Assembly (NCBI GenBank): GCA_903913215.1
Contig: CAIWKE010000002.1
Location: 186,001 to 250,000 of the forward strand
From: an uncultured Holophagaceae bacterium
GTDB taxonomy: Bacteria > Acidobacteriota > Holophagae > Holophagales > Holophagaceae
Reading direction: 5' to 3'
Length of the DNA: 64,000 nt
Both the position numbers and the translations under genes were made by a program. Below the pieces are notes generated by a model that was not told the origin of the DNA, did not search any database, and worked only from the letters and a program-made list of their open reading frames with translations. Below, piece after piece: positions 8,530 through 17,587 of the stretch. Within the stretch, counting starts at the first letter, position 1, and the number at the start of each line of letters is the position of its first letter.

Positions 8530-9912
8530 ATGAACCTCCTGGCCATCTCCCGACACAGCGACCTCATTGAACGCCTTCGCACGGCTTTCGAGGGGGCGGG
8601 GCACCATATCCTCCAGGCCGAGGATCCCCTGGAGGCCCTGGCCCGGGATGCCTGGAACCAGGCCCAGGTGTTGCTCGTGGATGCCGCCGGAGAGCCCATG
8701 AATGGCTACCGGCTGACCCAGTTGCTGCGGGGAGAGGCCCGGGTGCTCTTTCAGCACATTCCCATCTATCTGATTCTCGACCACCCGCCCACGGATCTGG
8801 ACCTCCAGGCCCTCAAAGCTTCCGAGGCAGATGGCTTCATCCACACGGGCCAGACCCTCCAGCAACTCCTGTACCACCTCGGCCCAGTTATGAGCGGCGG
8901 CCTGCCCCGCCATGGGAGCCTGGTCCACATCCCCGTCCTAGCCCTGGGGCTCCACTCGGCCCTGGCCCGCCAGAGCCGCGCCATCCTCCAGCACTACGGC
9001 CTGGAGCTGCACAGCCCCCGGGCACGCAATGCGGTCCAGGCCCAGCGGGCCCTGGCCGCCCCCCTGCTGCTGCTGGGACTTTCCTCCGGCGGCGTGGAAG
9101 GGGCCCTGGACCAATTGAACCAATTGCGGGAACACAACCTGCTGCCCTTCACCATCTTGCTGGGCCAGGTCAGAGACGAGGCCCTGCAGCGTCGGCTCTT
9201 CCTGGGCGGCATCGCCGACTGGGTGCCCCTGCCCCTGTCGGCCCCCCGGCTCATCCATGCCTTCAAGCGGGCCATGGAGTGGCAGCATGTGCGACGCATC
9301 CAGAACGAGTACGAATCCGCCATCCACGACCTGCGGGAGCGCCGGGGCCGGCTGGAAATCGAGACCGCCGCCCTGCGCAACGAGGTGCTGACGGATCCCC
9401 TCACCGAGCTGCTGAACCGCCGGGCCTTCGACCAGAACCTGGAGCATGCCCTCCGCCAGTGGGAGCGCCACCGCCGGGCCTTCGTCCTGCTCCTGGGGGA
9501 CATCGACCACTTCAAGCTCATCAACGACCGCTTCGGCCATCCCGTGGGCGACGAGGTGCTGCGGCAGATCGCGGGGCGCATCCGTGCCTCCCTGCGCAAG
9601 TCCGATCTGGCCTTCCGCATCGGCGGTGAGGAGTTCGCCATCCTGCTGACGGAAACCAGCCTCAAAGCCGGTGCTGAGGTGGGGAACAAGCTGCGGCGCA
9701 GCATCGACGAGAATCCCATCCTGCTGCCCACGGGCCAGAGCATCTTTCCCACCATGAGCTTCGGTGTGGGCGGCCCCGGGGCTTCCACCCAGGAGGCCCT
9801 CATGGCCCAGGTGGACAGGGCCCTCTACCAGGCCAAGCGCATGGGGCGGAACCAGGTGGTGGTGGCGGCGGACGAGGAACGGCCACCGCAGAGCCTCAGC
9901 GCCGATAGGTGA
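8530..9912 (+). CDS. Diguanylate cyclase with two degenerate receiver-like N-terminal domains
   Basis: 460 residues. The C-terminal GGDEF domain (about 285-450) reads GGEEF at its active site, preceded by the RKSD I-site for product inhibition, with TDPLTELLNRRAF and DIDHFKLINDRFGH. It should make cyclic di-GMP. The N-terminus looks like two receiver folds. The first (about 1-115) keeps an Asp in LLVDAAGEPMNGY but lacks the acidic pair after strand 1 and the usual Lys. The second (about 135-250) has no phospho-acceptor Asp. A coiled segment (about 250-285) links them to the cyclase. The input is therefore probably not phosphorylation. Its last 17 bases overlap the end of convergent lptD. Confidence 0.9.
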   Translation: MNLLAISRHSDLIERLRTAFEGAGHHILQAEDPLEALARDAWNQAQVLLVDAAGEPMNGYRLTQLLRGEARVLFQHIPIYLILDHPPTDLDLQALKASEADGFIHTGQTLQQLLYHLGPVMSGGLPRHGSLVHIPVLALGLHSALARQSRAILQHYGLELHSPRARNAVQAQRALAAPLLLLGLSSGGVEGALDQLNQLREHNLLPFTILLGQVRDEALQRRLFLGGIADWVPLPLSAPRLIHAFKRAMEWQHVRRIQNEYESAIHDLRERRGRLEIETAALRNEVLTDPLTELLNRRAFDQNLEHALRQWERHRRAFVLLLGDIDHFKLINDRFGHPVGDEVLRQIAGRIRASLRKSDLAFRIGGEEFAILLTETSLKAGAEVGNKLRRSIDENPILLPTGQSIFPTMSFGVGGPGASTQEALMAQVDRALYQAKRMGRNQVVVAADEERPPQSLSADR

Positions 9913-12247
9913 AGAGGTCGCCCAGGCCGCGCAGGCTGAGGATGAGGTCCAGACGGTCCTCCTTGGTGCCCAGAGCGACGGTGGTGTTGAGGGCCACGTG
10001 GGTGAATTTCAGGATATAACCCACGCAGGGCTCCACCCAGGCCAGGGCCGCCTGGCTGGAGGCGAAGCCCCGGGTCTTCAAGTCGTAGTTGGCGCTGAAC
10101 TCCAGGCGGAGCCGGTCATCCAGGAACCGTTCCAGCCCCCCGACCTGCAGCCCGTTCTGGCGCACCAGGAAGCGGTTGATGCCCGTGGAGAAGTAAGCCA
10201 AGTTGAATTGCCCGCCGTCGTGGGCCTTGATATCAACGCTGAGGGAATTGTCCGAACCCCCGGAGCCGAGGTCCGAGGAGCGCCGAAAGGCGATGCGCCA
10301 GCGATTATCAGGTTCCACGTCCAGGTCCGTGTCCACGGAGGACCAGCCCTTGGCGTAGCGTCCGTCACTGAGGATCACCGGCGTAGCGTGGTAGCGGGTG
10401 GCGATGGTCAGGCGGGCCAAGTCGGCGAAGCCGCCCCCGGCTGTTGTACGACCGAGGAGGTGCTGCTTGAAGCCCAACTCGAAGCTGCGCTCGCCGGACG
10501 CACTCTCGTTCACACCGGGCGTGGAGTCTACGGCATCAAAACGGGGGATGACACCCGCCTGACTGTACCGGCTGGTTTCGGTGATGCCGAAGAAGGGTTC
10601 CACCACATGCTTGAGCTCGCCCGAGTACCCGAAGAGCGCCACATCCTTGAAGCCCCGGCCCACCTGAGGGCCCGAGAGGCGCAGGTGGCTGGACATGAGG
10701 AACCGCGTGGCTGCGGTCCCATCCACCTGGAAGGGGCTCGTGGCTGGATTCACCACCTCGCCATTCACCCCGTTGGTCGGATCGAAAATGGGCGAGGACA
10801 GCGTTGAGCTGTAGTGAGTGGCCCGCCCCATCATCTCGAAATCCGCCCGGAAAGGGCCCCACTGCCCCAGGCGCCCGTGCAGGCGGGTGCTGGCATCCTG
10901 GCGGTCCCAGGTGTAACCAGAGTTGAGGCTGGAGCCCGCGGCTCCCATGGAACTCTCTGTGGCCCCCTCGATGCGGTAGCCGAAGCGGCCCAAACGCACT
11001 CCCCCATCCAAGTAAAGGGGCCCCAGCACGGGCACCGGGTAGAAACGGAATTCCGCTTGGGGCAGGGTCTGGCGCCGCAGGGAGGCGGGAAAGCCCGAGT
11101 TGTAGAAAGGATCGCTGGGATCCGTGAAGAAGGTGCGCTGCTCCGCCGCCGCCAGGCTCAGGCTGCCGAACGTGAAGTTGCGGCCCAGGTAGAGGGCCGA
11201 GTCGAAGCTGGTGGCGCCTAACTGGCCGATGCCCTTTCCGAAGTCTGCATCCACAAGATTGTCCGAGGCCTGGTTCACGTTGGCTGTGAGCTGCCAGCCG
11301 TCTTCCCGCTGCCAGACCTCCTTGAAGTTCAACCGGTAGCGCTGGGTATTGAGGCTCCGCTGATGGATGCTCTCGCCCGAGATGCTGCCCTCGTGGGTGA
11401 GGTCCGGGTGCCAGCGCGCCTCGCCGCCCCAGAGCACCCCCTCCTTGCTGAAATACTCTGGCGAGAAGGTGAAGTCCGCCGTGGGTCCAAGCACTTGGTA
11501 AACGGGGATGCCGATGGTGGTGCCTAAGCTGCTGGAGAAGCCAAACTGCGGCGGCAGGAGGCCCGAAGCGCGGTCAGCCTGGGCCGGGTAGATGGCCCAG
11601 GGCAGGTAGTAGTAGGTGGGGATGGGGCCCAGGTAGATCAAGGCGTTGCTCAGGGTGGCGAAGCCGTCCAGGTCCACCTTCAGGCTGGAGAGCTTGGCCT
11701 TCCATCCCGGTTTCTCCTCGGGACAGGGACTCAGCTCCACCTGATCGAATGACCAGGTGCGCAGGGTGGCAAAGGCCACATGGCCCGAGCGCAGAGTCCA
11801 GGTGGGCGGCAGGTCCATCTGCAGTGCCCAGGCCTCGCCGGAGCGGGTTCCCCAGGTCATCTGCAAGCGCTCGCAGCGGAGCCGCACTTCAGGCCCCTCC
11901 AGGCGGATGTGCCCAGTGGCGGTCAGCCGCCCATCCGAGATTCGATATTCGATGCGGTCCGCGAGCAGCAGCAGCCCCTCGGTCTGGATGGCGCCTTGCT
12001 CCAGGATCCAGAGATCCCCTTCCTCGCGCACACCGCGCTCGGAACGGTACTCGAAGGGCACCCGGGCCACATCCAGACCCCGCTCCAGCCGATAGGGACG
12101 CAGGGGCAGCAACTCCGTGAGCGTGGGCGCGTCCAGGGGACTCTGGGAGGGACCTGGCGAGGGCAGTGGTCGCAGGCCCTGGGCCGTCAGCAATGCGGAC
12201 ACTGTGCCCAGCATCAGCACCCTGCTCCTCATTCGGACCTGGTTCAT
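9896..12247 (-). CDS. lptD: LPS-assembly outer membrane protein LptD
   Basis: About 783 residues from the ATG at 12247, 7 bases after the ZIP-gene stop; a second ATG five codons on is possible. An N-terminal export signal (RSRVLMLGTVSALLTAQG) is followed by an OstA/LptA-like jellyroll (about 60-190: FEYRSERGVREEGDLWILEQG and DRIEYRISDGRLTATGHIRLEG), then a long beta-barrel region rich in alternating aromatic strands. LptD inserts LPS in the outer leaflet with LptE. LptD typically has disulfide cysteines; few cysteines are visible here, as in some non-enteric forms. It ends by overlapping the diguanylate cyclase gene by 17 bases. Confidence 0.88.
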   Translation of the reverse strand: MNQVRMRSRVLMLGTVSALLTAQGLRPLPSPGPSQSPLDAPTLTELLPLRPYRLERGLDVARVPFEYRSERGVREEGDLWILEQGAIQTEGLLLLADRIEYRISDGRLTATGHIRLEGPEVRLRCERLQMTWGTRSGEAWALQMDLPPTWTLRSGHVAFATLRTWSFDQVELSPCPEEKPGWKAKLSSLKVDLDGFATLSNALIYLGPIPTYYYLPWAIYPAQADRASGLLPPQFGFSSSLGTTIGIPVYQVLGPTADFTFSPEYFSKEGVLWGGEARWHPDLTHEGSISGESIHQRSLNTQRYRLNFKEVWQREDGWQLTANVNQASDNLVDADFGKGIGQLGATSFDSALYLGRNFTFGSLSLAAAEQRTFFTDPSDPFYNSGFPASLRRQTLPQAEFRFYPVPVLGPLYLDGGVRLGRFGYRIEGATESSMGAAGSSLNSGYTWDRQDASTRLHGRLGQWGPFRADFEMMGRATHYSSTLSSPIFDPTNGVNGEVVNPATSPFQVDGTAATRFLMSSHLRLSGPQVGRGFKDVALFGYSGELKHVVEPFFGITETSRYSQAGVIPRFDAVDSTPGVNESASGERSFELGFKQHLLGRTTAGGGFADLARLTIATRYHATPVILSDGRYAKGWSSVDTDLDVEPDNRWRIAFRRSSDLGSGGSDNSLSVDIKAHDGGQFNLAYFSTGINRFLVRQNGLQVGGLERFLDDRLRLEFSANYDLKTRGFASSQAALAWVEPCVGYILKFTHVALNTTVALGTKEDRLDLILSLRGLGDLFTYRR

Positions 12248-12254
12248 GCGGGAC

Positions 12255-12977
12255 TCAGTGGTGGTGCGGCAGCAGCCGCGCACTGACGAGGAAGATGCCC
12301 ACTCCAGACAGGAGGGCGAGGGTGCTGCGGAAGCCAGAAACCTTCTGCACCTCGGGCAGCAGATCAGAACTGGCCACATAGAGGGCCAGGCCTGCCGTCA
12401 ATCCCAGGGTGGGACCGATGGGTAGGTGCAGGATGGACTGCCCCGCCGAACCCAGGAGGGCCATGAGGGCTAGCACGCCAGCGGCCATGAGAGCACCGCG
12501 GTTGCCGAACCCCCGCACCAGGAAGATGGAGGCAATGGTGCCGCCTTCGGGGATGCGGTGGAAGAGGATGCCCAGCACCACCAGGGCCCCCAGGTTGCTG
12601 TGGGTGGCCAGGGCCGCAGAAATGGCCACGCCGTCCATGAGGCTATGCAGGGAGAGGCCCACCAGGGCCAGCACGCCGCTGAGTGGCGAGCCATCCTTGT
12701 GGGTCTCCTCACCGTAGTGGAAGTGGAGGGTGATGCCGTGCTCCATGACATGGACCAGCAGGTAGCCAGCCAGCACCCAGAAGGCATTGGACTCGCCACC
12801 CGGGGCTTCAAAGCACTCGGGGATGATCCGGACGAGGGTGACGGAGAGCAGATAACCCGCCGCCACGCCCGAGAGCAGGCGCATGAACTGGGCCCGTCCC
12901 TGGAGGAACCGCACCACGCCCCAGCCACCCAGAAGGGTGGCCAGGGAGGCGAGCGGTGCCAGCCAGTAGATGGACAC
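12255..12977 (-). CDS. ZIP-family metal transporter
   Basis: 240 residues, almost wholly hydrophobic with about seven to eight membrane segments. ZIP hallmarks are the histidine motifs in segments 4 and 5: LSLHSLMDGVAIS and GILFHRIPEGGTIAS. A HFHYGEETH loop between segments could hold metal. Family members carry zinc, iron or manganese into the cytoplasm; which one is not shown. The start is a GTG at 12977, six bases after the rne/rng stop, and lptD follows 7 bases on. The three genes form one probable transcript with no obvious shared task. Confidence 0.88.
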   Translation of the reverse strand: MSIYWLAPLASLATLLGGWGVVRFLQGRAQFMRLLSGVAAGYLLSVTLVRIIPECFEAPGGESNAFWVLAGYLLVHVMEHGITLHFHYGEETHKDGSPLSGVLALVGLSLHSLMDGVAISAALATHSNLGALVVLGILFHRIPEGGTIASIFLVRGFGNRGALMAAGVLALMALLGSAGQSILHLPIGPTLGLTAGLALYVASSDLLPEVQKVSGFRSTLALLSGVGIFLVSARLLPHHH

Positions 12978-12983
12978 GGACTG

Positions 12984-15314
12984 TTACTCGGCCTTGGCTT
13001 TCTTGGCCGCGGGCGCCTTGACAGCCTTGGCGGCCTTGGCCTTGGGCGACACGACAGCGGGTTCGGCCTTGGCGGCCTTGGGCGCAGCCTTGGGGGCCTT
13101 TTCAGCCTTTTCAGGCTTCACAGCCTTCTCAGCTTTGGCGGCCTTCTCAGGCTTTGCAGCCTTCTCGGCCTTGGGCGCCTTTTCCGCCTTGGCGGCGGCC
13201 TTCTTGGGGGCGGCCTCCACAGCAGGAGCAGGTGCAGCCAGGCGGGCCGGGGCGGGTGAAGGCGTGGTATCAGGCGCCAGGCTGACCTTGGGCCGGGGCG
13301 TCCGCTTCTGCTTCGTTTCGGCGGGAGCCAGAGCGGGGGGCACTGCGGCGGGGGCGCCGATGCGGGGCCGGGGGCTGGGGATCAGCAGGCTGGCCAGCAT
13401 GTCCGCAGTGGCCTTGGGCGGTTCGGTCAGGGCCTCGGCGGGATGGGGCGTGCGTGGACGGGGCTCGCGACGGCCCTCGCTGGGCTCAGCCGCCACGGGG
13501 CTGGAACCTTCGGCCCGCTCAGCACCACCCTTCCGACGCCGACGCCGACGCTTGCGCTTGGTGCCATCGCCCTTGGGCTCGTCGGCGGATTCCTCAGCGC
13601 CTTCCTCGGCCTCCTCATCCTCGGGCTTAGCACTCTCGAAGAGGGCGCGCAAGCGCTCCCGCTCGTCCAGGGCGGCCCGCTGGAGATCTCGGCGGTCGTA
13701 TTTGAAGGCTTCCTTCTTGGGCTCCTTGGCACTTTCACCCAGGGCCTTCTCGAAGGAGATGGGGCTGTCGCCGCCCAGGACCACGGTCTCGTCCTCGGGC
13801 ATGCCCTTCTCGCGGGGAGGCTTGGGTGCGGCCTTCTCGACCGGGGCCTCCTCGGCGCGTTCCACCTCGGCGGTCATCTCGCCGTAGCTGAGGGACCAAT
13901 CGGCCTGGATGAGGATCTTGGCGTCGCTCTCCTCCTCCATGGTCATGAGGTCGCGGCGCTTCTCATTGAGCACGGCGGCGGCGATGGCTGGGGCCAGCTT
14001 CACGCGGATCTCACCAATGCCGCCCTTGGCCAGGATCCCATGCAGGCGGCGCACCACGGAGAGCGCCATGGCCTCGATGGTCTTCACCTTGCCGGTGCCA
14101 GCGCAGCTGGGGCAGGTCTCGTGGTTCACGTGCTGCAGGCTGGGGCGGATGCGCTGACGGGTCATGACCAGCACGCCGAAGCGATTGATCTTGCCCACCT
14201 CCATGCGGGCCTTGTCAGCCTTGAGACAGTCCACCAGGCGGTCCTGGACGGCGCGGATGTGCGTCTCGCGCTTCATGTCGATGAAGTCGATAGCGATGAG
14301 ACCGGCCAGGTCGCGCAGGCGAAGCTGGCGGGCCACCTCCTCGGCGGCCTCCATGTTGGTCTTGAAGGCCATGTCTTCGACGCCGTCACCTGAGGTCTTG
14401 CCACTGTTGACGTCGATGGCCACCAGGGCCTCGGTCTGATCCAGCACCAGGGCGCCACCGCTGGGCAGGCTCACCTTGCGGCCATAGATGCGGTCGATCT
14501 GCTCTTCCAGCTGGTTCCGGGTGAAGAGGGGCTTCTTCCCCGTGTAGTGCTTCAGCACGTCGAGGTGCTGGGGCATGGTGCGCTTGAAGAAGGACTGGGC
14601 GGCGTGGAAGGTGTCCTCGTCGTCGATCTGGACCTCCTCCACGTCGGCGCTGAAGGTGTCGCGCAGGGTGCGGGTGACGACGTCATCCTCCTGCCAGACC
14701 AGGCCCACGCCGTGGCGGTGCTTGTAGCGGTTCAGGACTTCCTTGTAGGTGTCGAGCAGGTATTCCAGGTCGCGCTGGAAGTCTTCCTTGGTGACGCCCA
14801 GGCTGGCGGTGCGGACGATGACGCCGATGTCCTCGGGGATCTCCAGGGTGTCAATGAGCTGCTTGAAGTGCCGACGCTCGTCGGTGCCTTCGATCTTCCG
14901 GCTGATGCCGTTGACGGGGTTGCCCGGGGTGATCACCAGGTAGCGGCCGGCCAGGCTGACCTGCCCGGTCATCATGGCGCCCTTGGAGCCCAGCTCCTCG
15001 CGCACGGCCTGGACCAGGATTTCCTGGTCCCTGGATAGGACGTCCTGGATGCGGGCCCGGCGACCATCGCCCGTCAGGTCGCGGGGCAGTTCGCCCAGGG
15101 GCAGGAAGCCGTTCTTCTGACCACCGAAGTGGACGAAGGCAGCCTGAAGGCTGGTGTCCACGCGGATGACCCGGGCCTTGTAGAGGTTGCCCTTGATCTT
15201 CTCGTTGTGGATGAACTCGACGTCGTAATCAAACAGCGTCCCGTCGATCAAAGTAGCCACGCGGATCTCTTCGGGATCCGTGGCGTTGATCATCATGGTT
15301 TTCTTGGGGCTCAA
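12984..15314 (-). CDS. rne: Ribonuclease E/G with lysine/alanine-rich tail
   Basis: 776 residues if started at the TTG at 15314, which has GAGGAG (15320-15325) five bases upstream; ATGs at 15296 and 15293 are alternatives in frame but poorly spaced. The catalytic half holds an S1 domain (KARVIRVDTSLQAAFVHFG), the metal-binding aspartates in LVAIDVNSGKT and IAIDFIDMKRE, and the zinc-link CPSCAGTGK. It cleaves single-stranded RNA in mRNA decay and rRNA maturation. After about residue 500 it becomes low-complexity: an acidic patch, a KRKRRRRRRKGG basic patch, proline-rich linkers and a final 70-odd residues of KAEKAPK-like repeats. The tail may bind RNA or partner enzymes. Whether it is nearer RNase E or G in function is open. 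Confidence 0.88.
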   Translation of the reverse strand: MSPKKTMMINATDPEEIRVATLIDGTLFDYDVEFIHNEKIKGNLYKARVIRVDTSLQAAFVHFGGQKNGFLPLGELPRDLTGDGRRARIQDVLSRDQEILVQAVREELGSKGAMMTGQVSLAGRYLVITPGNPVNGISRKIEGTDERRHFKQLIDTLEIPEDIGVIVRTASLGVTKEDFQRDLEYLLDTYKEVLNRYKHRHGVGLVWQEDDVVTRTLRDTFSADVEEVQIDDEDTFHAAQSFFKRTMPQHLDVLKHYTGKKPLFTRNQLEEQIDRIYGRKVSLPSGGALVLDQTEALVAIDVNSGKTSGDGVEDMAFKTNMEAAEEVARQLRLRDLAGLIAIDFIDMKRETHIRAVQDRLVDCLKADKARMEVGKINRFGVLVMTRQRIRPSLQHVNHETCPSCAGTGKVKTIEAMALSVVRRLHGILAKGGIGEIRVKLAPAIAAAVLNEKRRDLMTMEEESDAKILIQADWSLSYGEMTAEVERAEEAPVEKAAPKPPREKGMPEDETVVLGGDSPISFEKALGESAKEPKKEAFKYDRRDLQRAALDERERLRALFESAKPEDEEAEEGAEESADEPKGDGTKRKRRRRRRKGGAERAEGSSPVAAEPSEGRREPRPRTPHPAEALTEPPKATADMLASLLIPSPRPRIGAPAAVPPALAPAETKQKRTPRPKVSLAPDTTPSPAPARLAAPAPAVEAAPKKAAAKAEKAPKAEKAAKPEKAAKAEKAVKPEKAEKAPKAAPKAAKAEPAVVSPKAKAAKAVKAPAAKKAKAE

Positions 15315-15641
15315 GTAGGCTCCTCTTGGGGGCCCAGGGGCTTGGCTGTGGCTTACGCCCAGCAGGCTCAGCGGCCCTGGGTGGATGGTCGTGAAGATAG
15401 GTGGATCGGGAAACCGAAGGGGGCCCTGCCCTGACTTCGGCCACCCGGGAGAGAAAACAGGGATGGTCGCGATCCTCGGGAAGGGGCGGAGCCTCGAACT
15501 ACCCGCAGGATCTTCAAGCATTAAACCCACTTATTTCCTCCAATGCAAGCTGGATCGAGGGGGAAGTTACAAGGATGTAACAGCCCGTCACAGGGCCCTT
15601 CACCACGGGAACGCAGGCTGAAGGCCATGAAGGAGGCATCC
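15315..15641. promoter_or_regulatory. Divergent control region between rne and pstS
   Basis: This 327-base stretch has no gene. It holds the 5' leader of rne on the minus strand and the promoter of the pst operon on the plus strand. The pstS side carries three GTNACA direct repeats (listed separately) and an AAGGAGG ribosome site at 15630-15636, five bases before the pstS ATG. A promoter for rne could not be placed; the leader may be long. Confidence 0.6.
15566..15592 (+). promoter_or_regulatory. Probable Pho box upstream of pstS
   Basis: Three near-identical hexamers GTTACA (15566-15571), GTAACA (15577-15582) and GTCACA (15587-15592) recur at 11 and 10 bp. PhoB-type response regulators bind direct repeats on one face of the helix with about 11 bp spacing; the known E. 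coli half-site ends TGTCA. The site lies 50 bases before the pstS start and its neighbours are a full pst-pho set. A second copy of the pattern occurs before the pit operon. Confidence 0.7.
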
Positions 15642-16487
15642 ATGAAGATCCGATTCCTGGCCCAGACCCTGGTGGCTGGCCTGATCGCCCTGAGCGCCAG
15701 CGCCCAGACCGTAACCGTGATGGGCTCGACGGCCCTGGGTCCCATCGTCAAGAAGGCTGCTGACGACTACATGAAACTGCACCCCGGTGTCCAGATCGCC
15801 GTGAGCGGTGGCGGTTCCATGACCGGCCTCAACCAGGTCACCAGCGGGGGCTGCAACATCGGCATCTCCGATGTCTTCGCCACTCCCGAGCAGGACAAAA
15901 CGGGCATCAAGAACTTCAACATCGTGGTGCAGCCCTTCACCCTCATCGCCCACCCCGGCGTGGGCGTGAAGAGCCTCAACGCCCAGCAGGCCGAGCAGGT
16001 CTTCACGGGCAAGGTCACAAACTGGAAGGAAGTGGGCGGCAAGGACCAGAAAATCGTCCGGGTCATCCGGCCCGAGTCCTCCGGCACCCGGGCTGTCCAG
16101 AAGAAGGAGATCCTGCACGGGCAGGAATTCTCCAAGGACGTGCTGATCCAGGATTCCACCGGCGCCGTGGTCACGGCCGTGGCCACCACCCCCGGCGCCG
16201 TCTCCTTCGTGGAACTGGAGCACCTGGAGAAGAACAAGGCCCGCGTGGCTGGCATCGCCTACAACGGCGTCGAGTGCAGCAATGAAGGTGTGAAGTCCGG
16301 CAAGTATCCGATCTTCTCCTTCGGCCACGCCTACACCAACCCCGCGAAGCTCACGGACCCCAAGGTCAAGCAGGCCGTGGATGGCTTCCTGGCCTTCATC
16401 CTGACTCCCGCCTTCCAGCAGGACGTGGTCCTCAAGGCCGGCTACCTGCCCGTGGCCTACGTCAAGTCGCTGAAGACCCAGCTCTGA
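15642..16487 (+). CDS. pstS: Phosphate ABC transporter, periplasmic phosphate-binding protein
   Basis: 281 residues from the ATG at 15642 with AAGGAGG five bases upstream; earlier in-frame starts lack this site. A signal peptide (MKIRFLAQTLVAGLIALSASA) ends at about residue 22. PstS binds inorganic phosphate and hands it to PstCA. Phosphate-contact stretches are visible as TVTVMGSTALGPI near the N-terminus, SGGGSMTGLNQV, and RPESSGTRAVQKK. It is at the head of pstSCAB-phoU-phoB and follows a Pho box. A hairpin after the stop probably limits read-through into pstC. Confidence 0.93.
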   Translation: MKIRFLAQTLVAGLIALSASAQTVTVMGSTALGPIVKKAADDYMKLHPGVQIAVSGGGSMTGLNQVTSGGCNIGISDVFATPEQDKTGIKNFNIVVQPFTLIAHPGVGVKSLNAQQAEQVFTGKVTNWKEVGGKDQKIVRVIRPESSGTRAVQKKEILHGQEFSKDVLIQDSTGAVVTAVATTPGAVSFVELEHLEKNKARVAGIAYNGVECSNEGVKSGKYPIFSFGHAYTNPAKLTDPKVKQAVDGFLAFILTPAFQQDVVLKAGYLPVAYVKSLKTQL

Positions 16488-16511
16488 GATCCCCATCGAC
16501 CCTGTGCGAAC

Positions 16512-16540
16512 CCCCGGCGGCGAAGCTGCCGGGGCTTTTG
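16512..16540 (+). terminator. Hairpin between pstS and pstC (probable attenuator)
   Basis: Ten-base arms at 16512-16521 (CCCCGGCGGC) and 16525-16534 (GCTGCCGGGG) pair with one G-T wobble across a 3-base loop, followed by CTTTTG. The short T-run suggests partial termination, which would give more PstS than the membrane subunits, as is common in pst operons. Confidence 0.55.
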
Positions 16541-16555
16541 CGAAAGCCGGGAGCC

Positions 16556-17587
16556 ATGAACGACTCGCCTGAAAGCAGCCTTGTTGCTCCAGCCCTGTTG
16601 CTGGAACTTCCCGCCGCCGACCGGTTGGCGCCGGCACCGCCCGAGTTCCGCCAGAGCCGCTTCCATCGCCTGGCGGACCGCTGGAGCCACCTGGTCTTCC
16701 TGGCCTGCAGCCTCCTGGTCGTGGCCCTCATCGGCGGCATCCTGTTCTTCCTGGCTGCGCGGGGCCTGGCGGCCTTCCTGCCGCTGACCGGCAACACCGG
16801 GCGGACCCTGAGCTTCGCCGAAGTATTCCTTTCCACCGATTGGGCGCCCTCTTCGGACCACTTTGGCATCCTCCCCTTCTTGGGCGGCTCCCTCGCGGTC
16901 ACTGGTCTGGCCCTCCTGCTGGCGGCGCCCACGGGCATCCTCACGGGCGTATTCATCGCCAAGCTCGCCCCCTCCTGGATGCGCAGCCTCATGCGGCAGG
17001 TCATGGACCTTCTGGTGGGCATCCCCTCCGTGGTCTACGGCATCTTCGGCCTCACCATCATCCTGCCCCTCGTGAGCCACTCCTTCCTGAAGGACGCTCC
17101 CGCCTCAGGTTTCGCCATCTCCGCCATGATCCTGTCGGTGATGATCGTGCCCACCATCGTGAGCCTGGCCACGGACGCATTCGAGGGCCTGCCCCTGAGC
17201 CTTGATGAAGGCTCCCAGGCCCTGGGCTCCAGCCGCTGGCAGGCCATCTGGCACGTGCTCATTCCCGCCGCGCGCCCACGCCTGCTCACCGCCTGCGTCC
17301 TGGGCCTGGGCCGTGCAATCGGCGAGGCCATGGCCGTCCAGATGGTCATCGGCAACAACCCCCAGTGGATCGCCCTCATGCGGGAATTCACGGACCGGGC
17401 ACCCTTCCTGCGGGCCCTGTTCACCCCCGCCGCCACCCTCACCACTGAGCTGGTGCAGGAGCTGCCCAACACCCCCACCGGAAGTCCCTGGAACAATGTG
17501 CTCTTCGCAATGGGCCTCCTGCTCTACCTGCTCACCATGGTCCTGATCCTGGCCACTCGCCGCTTTGGCCGGAACGAGGTGGCCTGA
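16556..17587 (+). CDS. pstC: Phosphate ABC transporter permease PstC
   Basis: 343 residues from the ATG at 16556 with GGGAG just upstream. About 70 N-terminal residues precede the first membrane segment ([20 protein letters not shown]). Five more segments follow, with the ABC-permease coupling loop at [29 protein letters not shown] and [19 protein letters not shown], typical of PstC. It forms the inner-membrane channel with PstA. The stop shares one base with the pstA start (TGATG). Confidence 0.93.
   Translation: MNDSPESSLVAPALLLELPAADRLAPAPPEFRQSRFHRLADRWSHLVFLACSLLVVALIGGILFFLAARGLAAFLPLTGNTGRTLSFAEVFLSTDWAPSSDHFGILPFLGGSLAVTGLALLLAAPTGILTGVFIAKLAPSWMRSLMRQVMDLLVGIPSVVYGIFGLTIILPLVSHSFLKDAPASGFAISAMILSVMIVPTIVSLATDAFEGLPLSLDEGSQALGSSRWQAIWHVLIPAARPRLLTACVLGLGRAIGEAMAVQMVIGNNPQWIALMREFTDRAPFLRALFTPAATLTTELVQELPNTPTGSPWNNVLFAMGLLLYLLTMVLILATRRFGRNEVA

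Noticed and set aside
12990-13200. Repeated Lys-Ala codons at the rne 3' end as a possible CRISPR or tandem DNA repeat
   Set aside because: Units vary in length and sequence and stay in frame; it is a protein repeat.
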